Shown here: one piece after another, positions 27,194-34,844 of the stretch
Position numbering within the stretch: the stretch's first letter is position 1
Layout of the letters: the number at the start of each line of letters is the position of its first letter
Source of the DNA: Herbaspirillum rhizosphaerae
GTDB taxonomy: Bacteria; Pseudomonadota; Gammaproteobacteria; Burkholderiales; Burkholderiaceae_D
Length of the DNA stretch: 64,000 nt
Assembly (NCBI RefSeq): GCF_001189965.1
Contig: NZ_LFLU01000001.1
Span: 372,001 to 436,000 of the forward strand
Direction: 5' to 3'
The notes under the pieces: model-generated
The model's input: only the letters and a program-made list of their open reading frames with translations
What the model was told of the DNA's origin: nothing
Databases searched by the model: none
Translations under genes and position numbers: made by a program

Positions 27194-27986
27194 GGCGGCT
27201 CCAGCGCCAGCAGCGGCCATTGGCGACACGCGCCAGTCCGGCGTCGCGGCGCAGGAAGAAGCGCAGGATATCGAGTCCGGCCGGCGCGGCGGCGAGATCC
27301 AGAGCTGCGTTGTCGTCCTGATCCGCGGCGGACCAGGACAGTGAAAAATGTTCGCTTGCGTCGCCGGCAGCGTCCTTGCCGTGGGCGGCTTGCAGCAGCC
27401 AGGCCCAGGCGTAGCCTTGTTCCGCGCAATCGTTGTAGCTGCTGAAAGCTGCCGGCGGCGGGCTGTCCGACATGACCAGCAACACTTGCGGCGCGCCGTC
27501 GGCCAGCAGGCCGCAGGCTTCGATCAGGGCGTGTTCGACGGTGCTCGGGCCGGCGGCGATGGCGATGCTGTTGCCGCGATCGCCGCGCGCAATCGAGAAC
27601 AGGCCGGCGTTGGCGTTGTGTACGGAGAGGCTGAATGCAGCAGGGGACAAGGGCGCATTGTTGGCCAGTTCCATCAGCAGATCGACCGAACGCGAGCATT
27701 CGCCGTGGCGGGAGGCGAAGATGACGGGGATATCGGATTGCGCAGGCAGGCACTGGTAAGCGGTCTCCAGCGCCATTTTCCCTGCCGGGCTGGCGCGGCG
27801 GCGCAGCATGGGAGGCATGTCTTTGACTTTGGGTTCGGCGGGTTCCGAGGTTTGTTTCCGGTCGTGAGCCCACTCCAGCCATGCGGCAGCGGTGTCTAAA
27901 CCAGGCGCCCAAGCCGTATGCGATGCGACAGAAAAACTGACATCCCCAAAACGCATATTTCTATTCGAATGCTGTCGATTGCCCAT
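27186..27986 (-). CDS. apeC: Chain-length-factor-like ketosynthase partner (ApeC-like)
   Basis: 266 residues, about two thirds the length of a full ketosynthase, covering only the N-terminal KS half. The position where active enzymes have the Cys nucleophile reads SLSVHNANAGLFSIARG, so no catalytic Cys is present. This is expected of a chain-length factor. In APE synthases ApeC pairs with ApeO to form the elongating heterodimer. It is the first gene of the operon; GAAGAGAG precedes the ATG. An internal ATG at 27956 is an alternative start. Confidence 0.85.
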   Translation of the reverse strand: MGNRQHSNRNMRFGDVSFSVASHTAWAPGLDTAAAWLEWAHDRKQTSEPAEPKVKDMPPMLRRRASPAGKMALETAYQCLPAQSDIPVIFASRHGECSRSVDLLMELANNAPLSPAAFSLSVHNANAGLFSIARGDRGNSIAIAAGPSTVEHALIEACGLLADGAPQVLLVMSDSPPPAAFSSYNDCAEQGYAWAWLLQAAHGKDAAGDASEHFSLSWSAADQDDNAALDLAAAPAGLDILRFFLRRDAGLARVANGRCWRWSRHA

Positions 27987-28455
27987 GCTCTCTTCGCAAA
28001 CGTTATCGTTATGTCAACCGGATAGAGTGGCTGCTATCTGCTCCCGGAGTCTGTTATACCACCTCCGGCAGGCAATCCTGCCAACTGATCCGATTGTCTG
28101 ATAATCGCTGCGACCCCCTCGCATTTTTTGTTAATGTGATAACGAGAGCCGGCTTATTGATCGTTAAAAAAAGTAAATCAAATATTACGATAAAAGTCGC
28201 TACTAATTTCTATTTTTGGACGAATATTCAGGCCAAAAAAAAGGCAGGGACGAGTTATCGTTCCTACCTGTTTTGTTCCTGCAACATCAGCGCTCAATGA
28301 TCTGAAGCAGATTGTCGTCATTGCCAGGCAACACCGGCAATTATTCATCCTGTCTTGCTACCGAACCGCATATCGCTCCCTGCTGGTTCATCTCATTTCA
28401 TGGCGCTGCAACTGCTTTGCATCTACTGCCTGCTCCATCAGCACATGTTAAGTGC
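27987..28455. other. Intergenic region upstream of the aryl polyene operon
   Basis: This stretch separates the APE operon from tRNA-Leu, both transcribed leftward. It is AT-rich between about 28120 and 28300. It holds the minus-strand terminator at 28235-28269 and must contain the APE promoter between that terminator and 27986. A TTGACA-like hexamer (reverse complement at 28012-28017) is present but sits too close to the start codon for a normal promoter. Small reading frames here have no recognisable features. Confidence 0.5.
28235..28269 (-). terminator. Rho-independent terminator downstream of tRNA-Leu
   Basis: Read on the minus strand, a 12-bp stem (AGGTAGGAACGA pairing with TCGTCCCTGCCT, one mismatch and one G-T pair) with a TAAC loop is followed by eight T residues. 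It ends leftward transcription from the tRNA promoter about 190 nt past the tRNA, ahead of the pigment operon. Confidence 0.75.
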
Positions 28456-28542
28456 TGGTGCCGGGAGCCGGAATCGAACCGGCACGGTGTCACCACCGCG
28501 GGATTTTGAGTCCCGTGCGTCTACCTATTCCGCCATCCCGGC
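28456..28542 (-). tRNA. tRNA-Leu (anticodon CAA)
   Basis: 87 nt including the encoded CCA. The 5' GCCGGGA pairs with TCCCGGC before the discriminator A and CCA. The anticodon arm is CGGGA-CTCAAAA-TCCCG, giving CAA, which reads UUG. The T arm is CCGGTTCGATTCCGG. A long variable arm (GGTGGTGACACC) is present, as required for a class II leucine tRNA. Confidence 0.97.
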
Positions 28543-28556
28543 AACGCAAGACCGCG

Positions 28557-28585
28557 ATTATGACGGATTTTGAGAAGGCGGGCAA
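28557..28585 (-). promoter_or_regulatory. Sigma-70 promoter of tRNA-Leu
   Basis: On the minus strand, TTGCCC (28580-28585) and CATAAT (28557-28562) are separated by exactly 17 bp. The predicted start lies a few bases ahead of the tRNA 5' end at 28542. Confidence 0.65.
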
Positions 28586-28653
28586 GGCCCTCATGCAATT
28601 TTGCTCATGCCGCGCTGCAGTACAAACGGGTATCATCGCCGCTTGAGCGAAAA

Positions 28654-30636
28654 ATGTCGAAGTATGCGGCACATGAATGCATGTTGAAGATTCGAGAAAT
28701 TTTGTTGGGCAAGGCTTTGGATCCGCTGAAAAGCGAGACCCGCCACTCCCTGGCGCTGGTCGCATTTCTGGCATGGGTGGGATTGGGCGCCGACGGCCTG
28801 TCGTCGTCTGCCTATGGTCCCGAAGAAAGTTTCCGCGCGCTGGGCGAGCATACCCATCTGGGCCTGTACCTCGCGCTGGCGACGGCGTTGACGGTATTCA
28901 TCATTGCACTGGCCTATAACCAGGTCATCGAGCTGTTTCCCACCGGCGGCGGGGGCTACCGGGTGGCGACTAAGCTAGTCGGTCCTTATCTCGGCCTGAT
29001 TTCCGGCGTCGCGCTGATCCTCGATTATGTATTGACGATCGCCATTTCCATCGCCTCCGGCGTGGATGCGCTGGCGTCCCTGTTGCCGCTCGGCTTCCAG
29101 GATTACAAGCTATGGGCGGAAGCCTTCTTCGTCGGCATGCTGATCGTGCTGAATCTGCGCGGGCTGAAAGAGGCGATCCAGTTCCTGTTGCCGGTCTTCC
29201 TCGGTTTTGTCGCGACCCATCTGGTGCTGATCGTCTACGGCATCTTCGCCCATGCGGAATACCTGCCGGCGCTGGTGCCTTCCACGCTGAGCGATACCGG
29301 CACGCTGGCGCAGAACATCGGCTGGGCCGGTGTGGCGAGCATGCTGCTGCTGGCGTACTCGCAGGGCGGCGGCACTTATACCGGGCTGGAAGCCGTTTCC
29401 AACAACGTCAACATGCTGGCCGAACCGCGCGTGCGCACCGGCAAGGTGACCATGATTTATATGGCATTGTCGCTGGCGTTCACGGCGGGCGGGATATTCT
29501 TGCTGTATCTGTTGTGGGACGCGCGCCATGTCGATGGCGAGACGCTCAACGCGACCACTTTCAGGCTGATCATCAACAGCATGGGCAGCGGCAGCCAATG
29601 GCTCAACGATGTCCTGCTGGCGGTGGTGCTGGCGTTCGAAGCGGGTTTGCTGTTCGTCGCCGCCAATACCGGATTTCTCGGCGGGCCGGCGGTGTTGTCC
29701 AACATGGCGGCGGATTCGTGGGTGCCGCATAAATTCCGCTATCTGTCGACGCGGCTGGTCACGCAGAACGGCATCCTGGTGATGGGCATTGCCGCGCTGA
29801 TCGTCCTGTTCTGGACCCAGGGCAGCGTGACGCTGCTGATCGTGCTGTATTCGATTTCGGTATTCCTGACCTTCGCCATTTCGCTGTTCGGCCTGTGCCG
29901 CTACTGGTGGCGCCATCGCCGCCATCTGGCGCACTGGAAGCGGCGTTTCCTGCTGTCGCTGGTCGGTTTCGTGATTTGCGCTTCGATTTTGTCGGTCCTG
30001 CTGTTCGAGAAGCTGTTTGAAGGCGGCTGGGCCACAGCGGTGATCATCGCCGCCATTTCGGCACTGTGCATCTATATCCGCAATCACTACCGCGACACCA
30101 AGGAAGCGATCCGTTCAGTGGATCAGATTTTTTCCAGCCAGCCCTTCGGCGCCAACATGGAGGCGATCGAGCCGGATCCGGTCAATCAGACGGCAGTCTT
30201 CATCGTCGGCACTTCGCGCGGCGGCGGTTTGCATGCCTTGCTGTGGGTGCAGCGCATGTTTCCGCATCATTTCAAGAACTTCATCTTCGTCAATGCGCGC
30301 ACGGTCGATTCGCACGCCTATGGCGGTGAAGGCGCGGTGGAACAGATGCGCGCCGAGGCCAATGCGACCTTGCAGTTCTTCGTGGATTTTTGCCGCAGCC
30401 ACGGCATGGCGTCGACTTCGTTTCTGGGCTTCGGCACCGATGCCGTGCAGGAAGTGACCAAGCTTTGCTACGACATCAGCAAGCAGTATCCGAATGCGAT
30501 TTTCTTTACCAGCAAGCTGATTTTCGAGCAGGACAACTGGTTCATCCGCCTGCTGCACAACCAGGCGGCGCTGGCGATCCAGCGCAGGCTGCACTTCGAT
30601 GGTTTGCAGATGGTGATTCTGCCGATGAAGGTCTGA
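28654..30636 (+). CDS. APC-superfamily permease with cytoplasmic C-terminal domain
   Basis: 660 residues. The N-terminal segment LAWVGLGADGLSSSAYGPEESFRAL and ELFPTGGGGYRVATKLVG identify a group of large amino-acid-permease-like transporters related to KUP/APC carriers. About 12 membrane spans fill residues 40-470. The last 150 residues are a soluble alpha/beta domain (AVFIVGTSRGGGLHALLWVQRMFP). The substrate cannot be told from sequence; amino acid or K+ uptake are the usual guesses. Homology to relatives begins at MLKIREILLG, so a start at 28681 is possible, but GAGCGA precedes only the ATG at 28654. Confidence 0.8.
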   Translation: MSKYAAHECMLKIREILLGKALDPLKSETRHSLALVAFLAWVGLGADGLSSSAYGPEESFRALGEHTHLGLYLALATALTVFIIALAYNQVIELFPTGGGGYRVATKLVGPYLGLISGVALILDYVLTIAISIASGVDALASLLPLGFQDYKLWAEAFFVGMLIVLNLRGLKEAIQFLLPVFLGFVATHLVLIVYGIFAHAEYLPALVPSTLSDTGTLAQNIGWAGVASMLLLAYSQGGGTYTGLEAVSNNVNMLAEPRVRTGKVTMIYMALSLAFTAGGIFLLYLLWDARHVDGETLNATTFRLIINSMGSGSQWLNDVLLAVVLAFEAGLLFVAANTGFLGGPAVLSNMAADSWVPHKFRYLSTRLVTQNGILVMGIAALIVLFWTQGSVTLLIVLYSISVFLTFAISLFGLCRYWWRHRRHLAHWKRRFLLSLVGFVICASILSVLLFEKLFEGGWATAVIIAAISALCIYIRNHYRDTKEAIRSVDQIFSSQPFGANMEAIEPDPVNQTAVFIVGTSRGGGLHALLWVQRMFPHHFKNFIFVNARTVDSHAYGGEGAVEQMRAEANATLQFFVDFCRSHGMASTSFLGFGTDAVQEVTKLCYDISKQYPNAIFFTSKLIFEQDNWFIRLLHNQAALAIQRRLHFDGLQMVILPMKV

Positions 30637-30644
30637 CGGACAAG

Positions 30645-30672
30645 AAGAGCGTTTTACGAAACGCTCTTTTTA
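30645..30672 (+). terminator. Rho-independent terminator of the APC permease gene
   Basis: AAGAGCGTTT, loop TACG, then AAACGCTCTT followed by TTT. It lies just after the permease stop. Its right edge overlaps the stop codon of the convergent surface-adhesin-like gene. Confidence 0.85.
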
Positions 30673-31071
30673 TTTGAGACTGCAGATGGCCTTGATCATT
30701 TGCGCGCCGGTCGAGCCGGGCACCGTGTCTTGCAGCTTGACGTCGCCATAGGCGAGGTAGGGGGAGAACAGTGCGCCGCCCTGGGCGTCCGCCTTGGCAT
30801 ACATGGTGCGGCTGCCGAAACCGATTTGCTTGTCATCGCAATCAAGATAGGCGACGGACACTTCGGACAAGTAATATTTGCCGTGTCCTTGCAGTGCCTG
30901 GGGCTTGTTCCAGTTCAGCAGGACGTTTGCCTGCAGGACGCCGCGGGTGCGGGTGATGCTCGTTTTGTCGACAAAAAAAGTACCGAAGTCATTGTCGCCG
31001 AGCAACGACCATTGCGCGGCAAGAACCTGGTTCGACACCAGCAGCAACGCCAGTACAGCAAATTTCATCAT
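30670..31071 (-). CDS. Surface-adhesin protein E-like secreted protein
   Basis: 133 residues. Signal peptide MMKFAVLALLLVSNQVLA, then the small beta-rich body typical of the Adhesin_E family: AAQWSLLGDNDFGTFFVDKTSITRTRGVLQ, with the Tyr/Phe-Val-Asp strand and two Cys (near YLDCDD and AICSLK) likely to form a disulfide. Most betaproteobacterial members are uncharacterised periplasmic proteins, and adhesion is not implied. Two adjacent ATGs (31071 and 31068) are equivalent choices; upstream extension to 31107 precedes the signal peptide and is unlikely. Confidence 0.75.
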   Translation of the reverse strand: MMKFAVLALLLVSNQVLAAQWSLLGDNDFGTFFVDKTSITRTRGVLQANVLLNWNKPQALQGHGKYYLSEVSVAYLDCDDKQIGFGSRTMYAKADAQGGALFSPYLAYGDVKLQDTVPGSTGAQMIKAICSLK

Positions 31072-31112
31072 GTCCCGTTCAGTCAATACGGTGAGTGTGT
31101 TGGGCAATGTTT

Positions 31113-31232
31113 TCAGGAAAACATAAACGCCAGCATGGCGACGTCATCTTCCAGCATGATGAGCAAGGTGACCGACCACAGCAGCGTGTGTGCACTCAAT
31201 GCCGCCGCGAAATACGTCAATCGAACCTTCAT
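31113..31232 (-). CDS. Possible 39-residue membrane peptide
   Basis: Reading leftward from an ATG at 31232, the frame encodes a basic start (MKVRLTYF), one hydrophobic segment (AAALSAHTLLWSVTLLIML), a short acidic turn (EDD) and a second hydrophobic stretch ending at a TGA. This is the shape of a small single-span membrane protein. There is no convincing ribosome binding site and no recognisable homologue. It would lie 42 nt ahead of the surface-adhesin-like gene on the same strand. Confidence 0.28.
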   Translation of the reverse strand: MKVRLTYFAAALSAHTLLWSVTLLIMLEDDVAMLAFMFS

Positions 31233-31320
31233 CTTGATGGGTAACGCCTGCTTATTTTAAGCGGCAAATGCTAACACGACATGACGGTGCTGTATTTCAG
31301 AATGTGCCTCTGATGTAAAA

Positions 31321-31614
31321 AAGCCGACGATCCCAGGGCCTGTTGACCATTAATTTGTAAGGTGCGTTCCCACCAGAAGGCGTGTTGGCAAGGCGCGTGG
31401 CGTAGCAGGTGGTGGGCCCACCTGCAAGCCATGCAACGCCGCCAGCGCGCCTTCTGGGGGGAACCCTCCGGGAACGGCTGCAGGCGTCGCCTGCCGTTGT
31501 TGCAGCTCCTTGCCATAGCACCGCTATGCCGCGTCGCCGCGCCTAGGCAGTCAACGCCTGCCGCGCGTTCGCACTTGCAAATTAATGGTCAACAGGCCCT
31601 GAATTCGTCGGCTT
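31321..31614 (-). terminator. Split terminator of the TRAP binding-protein gene, interrupted by an inserted element
   Basis: AAGCCGACGA (arm at 31605-31614 on the minus strand) and TCGTCGGCTT (31321-31330), followed by further T residues on the minus strand, form a perfect 10-bp terminator stem 29 nt after the dctP-like stop codon. The two arms are separated by a 268-bp element, so the terminator loop has been split. If the element folds on itself, termination may still work. Confidence 0.6.
31334..31601. mobile_element. MITE-like element with 24-bp perfect terminal inverted repeats
   Basis: The outer 24 bases (31334-31357, beginning CAGGGCCTGTTGACC) are exactly repeated in inverted orientation at 31578-31601. 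The 220-bp interior has no long open frame. It contains internal hairpins such as GCAGGTGG/CCACCTGC near 31410 and CAGGCG/CGCCTG near 31483. Length, terminal repeats and lack of a transposase fit a non-autonomous miniature element. No clear target duplication is visible, and the family of the parent transposase is unknown. Confidence 0.65.
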
Positions 31615-31642
31615 GAACTTGACACGGCTGGCGCCGCTGCGG

Positions 31643-32662
31643 CTATTTGCCGTCCGGCGTGCGGCCGATTTCCTTGTAGATGGACTGGATCAGGTCCTTG
31701 CCGATGCGGTCTTCCATCTCGCGGTGGACCTTGTACTGGATCTTTTTCCACTCGCTCTTTTCTTCCGGCGTCATGGTCAGGATTTTCATCTTGCCGGTCT
31801 TTTTGATGTCTTCCAGCGCATCGTCGTTTTCTTTCTTCGAGTTGCTGTTGAAATAGTCGGTGGCGTCGATCACGGCCTTGTCCATGATCGGCCTGATGTC
31901 GGCCGGCAGCGCGTCCCAGAAGCGCTTGTTGGCGATGAACACGTAGCCGTGATAGCCGTGTTCGGAAATCGTCATGAACTTCTGCACCTCGAACAGCTTG
32001 GCGGTGCTGACGATGGACGGCGGATTTTCCTGGCCGTCGACCACGCCGGTCTGCAAGCCCTGATAAATCTCCGACCACGGCATCACCTGCGGCAGCGCGC
32101 CGACGATGCGGGTGCGCGCGTCGATCACCTTGGACGACTGGATGCGGATCTTCATACCCTTGATGTCGGCCGGTTTCAGGATCGGCTTGTTGGAGGTCCA
32201 GTCGAGAAAGCCGCTGTCCCACATCGCCAGGCCGGTCAGGCCCTTGCTATCGAGCTTCCTGAGCAGCGCATGGCCGATAGCGCCCTGCGTGACCTTTTGC
32301 GCCTGCGCCATGTTGTCGAACAGATAGGGCAGGTCGAATACTTCGAATTCGCGCACACCCATCGGGCCGAATTTGCCGAAGGTCGGGGCCAGCATTTGCA
32401 CCGAGCCCATTTGCAGGGCTTCGAGCTCTTCCTTGTCCTTGTAGAGCTGGCTGTTCGGGTAGACCTCGACCTTGACGCGGCCGGCAGTGCGTTCTTCGAC
32501 GATCTTCTTGAAGTATTCCGCCGTCTTGCCTTTGGAGGTATTGGCGGCGACGACGTGGCTGAACTTGATGACGATGGGTTGCTGCGCGGTTTGTGCCTGT
32601 GCGTTGAATGCGAACGTTGCTGCTGTCGCTATGGTCGCGACGATGGCTTTCCAGTGTTGCAT
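31643..32662 (-). CDS. dctP: TRAP transporter substrate-binding protein (DctP family)
   Basis: 339 residues. Signal peptide ending FAFNAQAQ near residue 24, then the family opening IVIKFSHVVAANTSKGKTAEYFKKIVEE. The carboxylate-binding region includes KPADIKGMKIRIQSSKVIDARTRIVGA, with the Arg that clamps the substrate carboxylate, and GLQTGVVDGQENP. A strong ribosome site AGGAGGAG precedes the ATG at 32662. It binds a C4-type acid in the periplasm; the neighbouring tartrate/malate dehydrogenase suggests tartrate or malate. No DctQ/DctM membrane subunits are in the window, so it must use subunits encoded elsewhere. Confidence 0.88.
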   Translation of the reverse strand: MQHWKAIVATIATAATFAFNAQAQTAQQPIVIKFSHVVAANTSKGKTAEYFKKIVEERTAGRVKVEVYPNSQLYKDKEELEALQMGSVQMLAPTFGKFGPMGVREFEVFDLPYLFDNMAQAQKVTQGAIGHALLRKLDSKGLTGLAMWDSGFLDWTSNKPILKPADIKGMKIRIQSSKVIDARTRIVGALPQVMPWSEIYQGLQTGVVDGQENPPSIVSTAKLFEVQKFMTISEHGYHGYVFIANKRFWDALPADIRPIMDKAVIDATDYFNSNSKKENDDALEDIKKTGKMKILTMTPEEKSEWKKIQYKVHREMEDRIGKDLIQSIYKEIGRTPDGK

Positions 32663-32741
32663 GGGGTCTCCTCCTGATGGCGATGCGGTCGCGCTTCTGA
32701 TGAGCGCGATCCGCATCCGGGTACTGCGGTTTCTGGTCCGC

Positions 32742-33818
32742 TCAGATGGCGGCGGCGATGGCCTTGCCGACTGCCGTTGTGTCGCCGGTGCCGCCCAGGT
32801 CGGCGGTCTTCGGTCCTTCCACCAGCACCTTTTCGATGGCGCTCAGAATGGCGTCATGGGCTTGCTTGTATTTCGGATTGCCGTTGCCGAGGAAATCCAG
32901 CATCATCGCGCCGGACCAGATCGTGGCGACCGGATTGGCGATGTTCTTGCCGGCGATGTCGGGTGCCGAACCATGCACCGGCTCGAACAGCGACGGCAGC
33001 TTGCGGTCCGGATTGATGTTGGCCGACGGCGCAATGCCGATGGTGCCGGCGCAGGCCGGGCCGAGGTCGGACAGGATGTCGCCGAACAGATTGGGCGCGA
33101 CCACCACGTCGAAGCGCTGCGGGTTCAGCACGAAATGCGCGGTCAGGATGTCGATGTGGTACTTGTCCCATTTGACGTCGCCGTAGTTCTTGCCCATGGC
33201 TTCGACGCGTTCGTCCCAGTAAGGCATGGTGATGGCGATGCCGTTGGATTTGGTGGCCGAAGTCAGATGTTTCTTTGGACGGCTTTGCGCCAGGTCGAAG
33301 GCGTATTTCAGGATGCGGTCGACGCCGTGTCGGGTGAACACCGATTCCTGGATCACGACTTCACGCTCGGTGCCTTCGTACATGCGGCCGCCGATGGAGG
33401 AATATTCGCCTTCGGTGTTTTCGCGCACGACGTAGAAATCGATGTCGCCGGGTTTGCGGCCGGCCAGCGGGCAGGGCACGCCGGGCATCAGGCGCACCGG
33501 ACGCAGGTTGACGTAGAGGTCGAAGTCGCGGCGGAATTTCAGCAACGAACCCCACAGTGACACGTGATCAGGCACAGTAGCGGGCCAGCCGACCGCGCCG
33601 AAGAAGATCGCTTCGAATCCCTTCAACTGGTCGAACCAGTCGTCCGGCATCATCTTGCCGTGCTGGGCGTAGTAGCCGCAGTGGGCCCAGTCGAAATGGG
33701 TGTACTCGATCTCGATGCCGAATTTCTTCGCCGCGGCGTCGACCGCGCGCAAGCCTTCGGGGATCACTTCCTGGCCGATGCCGTCGCCGGCGATGACGGC
33801 TACTTTATGTTTGGTCAT
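32742..33818 (-). CDS. ttuC: Tartrate dehydrogenase / D-malate dehydrogenase (decarboxylating)
   Basis: 358 residues; beta-decarboxylating dehydrogenase family (relatives of isocitrate and isopropylmalate dehydrogenase). VIAGDGIGQEVIPEGLRAVDAAA is the N-terminal motif, VRENTEGEYSSIGGR the substrate/NAD segment, and APNLFGDILSDLGPACAGTIGIAPSANI carries the metal-binding Asp residues. The segment HFDWAHCGYYAQHGKMMPDDW is typical of the TtuC/DmlA branch. It oxidises tartrate or D-malate with NAD and Mn/Mg. It is transcribed with the TRAP binding protein and divergent from a LysR regulator. Confidence 0.88.
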   Translation of the reverse strand: MTKHKVAVIAGDGIGQEVIPEGLRAVDAAAKKFGIEIEYTHFDWAHCGYYAQHGKMMPDDWFDQLKGFEAIFFGAVGWPATVPDHVSLWGSLLKFRRDFDLYVNLRPVRLMPGVPCPLAGRKPGDIDFYVVRENTEGEYSSIGGRMYEGTEREVVIQESVFTRHGVDRILKYAFDLAQSRPKKHLTSATKSNGIAITMPYWDERVEAMGKNYGDVKWDKYHIDILTAHFVLNPQRFDVVVAPNLFGDILSDLGPACAGTIGIAPSANINPDRKLPSLFEPVHGSAPDIAGKNIANPVATIWSGAMMLDFLGNGNPKYKQAHDAILSAIEKVLVEGPKTADLGGTGDTTAVGKAIAAAI

Positions 33819-33881
33819 GCTGTCTGCTCCTTGAAAAATCAGACAGAAATCATAAACGCTATTGTCGGCGCTGCAGCTGGC

Positions 33882-33920
33882 TATAATTCACGAATCGGTT
33901 ACTTCATAAAACACGAATCG
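33882..33920 (+). promoter_or_regulatory. Promoter and direct repeats ahead of the LysR regulator
   Basis: TATAAT at 33882-33887 is a good -10 box for the rightward regulator gene; no good -35 is seen. CACGAATCG occurs twice, at 33889-33897 and 33912-33920, with starts 23 bp apart, the second ending at the G of the GTG start. They may be binding sites for the LysR protein controlling the 101-bp divergent promoter. Confidence 0.4.
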
Positions 33921-34834
33921 TGAACAATCAATCTGCTGCCGCCCCTTTGCTGGAAGACCTGCGCCTGTTCTGCACGGTCGCGCGCAAGAACAGTTTTGCC
34001 GAATCCGCCAAGGAGCTGGGGGCGTCTCCCGCCTACATCAGCAAACGCATCGCCTTGCTGGAGGCGGCGCTGGGCGTGCGCCTGTTTCACCGCACCACGC
34101 GCAGCGTGGTCATGACGGAGGACGGCAGCAACGTGCACGACTGGGCGCGGCGCATCCTCGACGACGTCGACCAGATGATAGAAACCGTCAGCACCGCCAA
34201 GCGGGTGCCGCGCGGTTTGCTCAAGATCAGCACCAGCTTTGCCCTGGGGCGCAAATATGTGTCGCCGCTGATTTCCGAATTCGCGCGGCTGCACCCCGGC
34301 CTGCGCATCCAGCTGGAGCTGTTCGACCGGCAGGTCGACATGATCAATGAGGGATTCGACCTCGACATCCGCGTCGGGCCGGTGCATGAGCCGCACCTGT
34401 TCGCCAAGCGCATTATCGCCAGCCAGCGCGTGCTGTGCGCCAGTCCGGCGTATCTGCAAAGTCAAGGCATGCCGCAGACCTTGTCCGAGCTGACGCAGCA
34501 TCAATGCCTGGTGATCCGCGAACGCAATCAGTCGTTCGGCATCTGGCGCATGATGGGGCCGAAGGGGGCAGAGACCGTCAAGGTGGCCGGCGGGCTGGCC
34601 TCGAACCACGGCGAGATCATCCATCAATGGGCGGTAGACGGGCACGGCATCATCCTGCGTTCGATCTGGGACGTCGCCGCCAGCCTCAAGGACGGCAGCC
34701 TGGTGCGCGTGCTGCCGGGGTATTTCCAGGAGGCGGATCTGTGCGCCGTCTATCCGCTGCAGTTGAAGAATTCCGCCAAGGTGCGGGAGTGTGTGCGCTT
34801 CCTGCAAAAACATCTGAACGTGCAGGCGCGCTGA
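33920..34834 (+). CDS. LysR family transcriptional regulator (DmlR-like)
   Basis: 304 residues. An N-terminal winged helix-turn-helix (DLRLFCTVARKNSFAESAKELGASPAYISKRIALLEAALG) is followed by a periplasmic-binding-like effector domain. It resembles the regulators that sit divergent to D-malate/tartrate dehydrogenase genes and activate them with the substrate acid. The start is a GTG at 33920; no suitable ATG lies nearby. It converges with the ModE-like regulator gene, with a gap of only 10 nt. Confidence 0.87.
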   Translation: MNNQSAAAPLLEDLRLFCTVARKNSFAESAKELGASPAYISKRIALLEAALGVRLFHRTTRSVVMTEDGSNVHDWARRILDDVDQMIETVSTAKRVPRGLLKISTSFALGRKYVSPLISEFARLHPGLRIQLELFDRQVDMINEGFDLDIRVGPVHEPHLFAKRIIASQRVLCASPAYLQSQGMPQTLSELTQHQCLVIRERNQSFGIWRMMGPKGAETVKVAGGLASNHGEIIHQWAVDGHGIILRSIWDVAASLKDGSLVRVLPGYFQEADLCAVYPLQLKNSAKVRECVRFLQKHLNVQAR

Positions 34835-34844
34835 AGCGCCGGGT

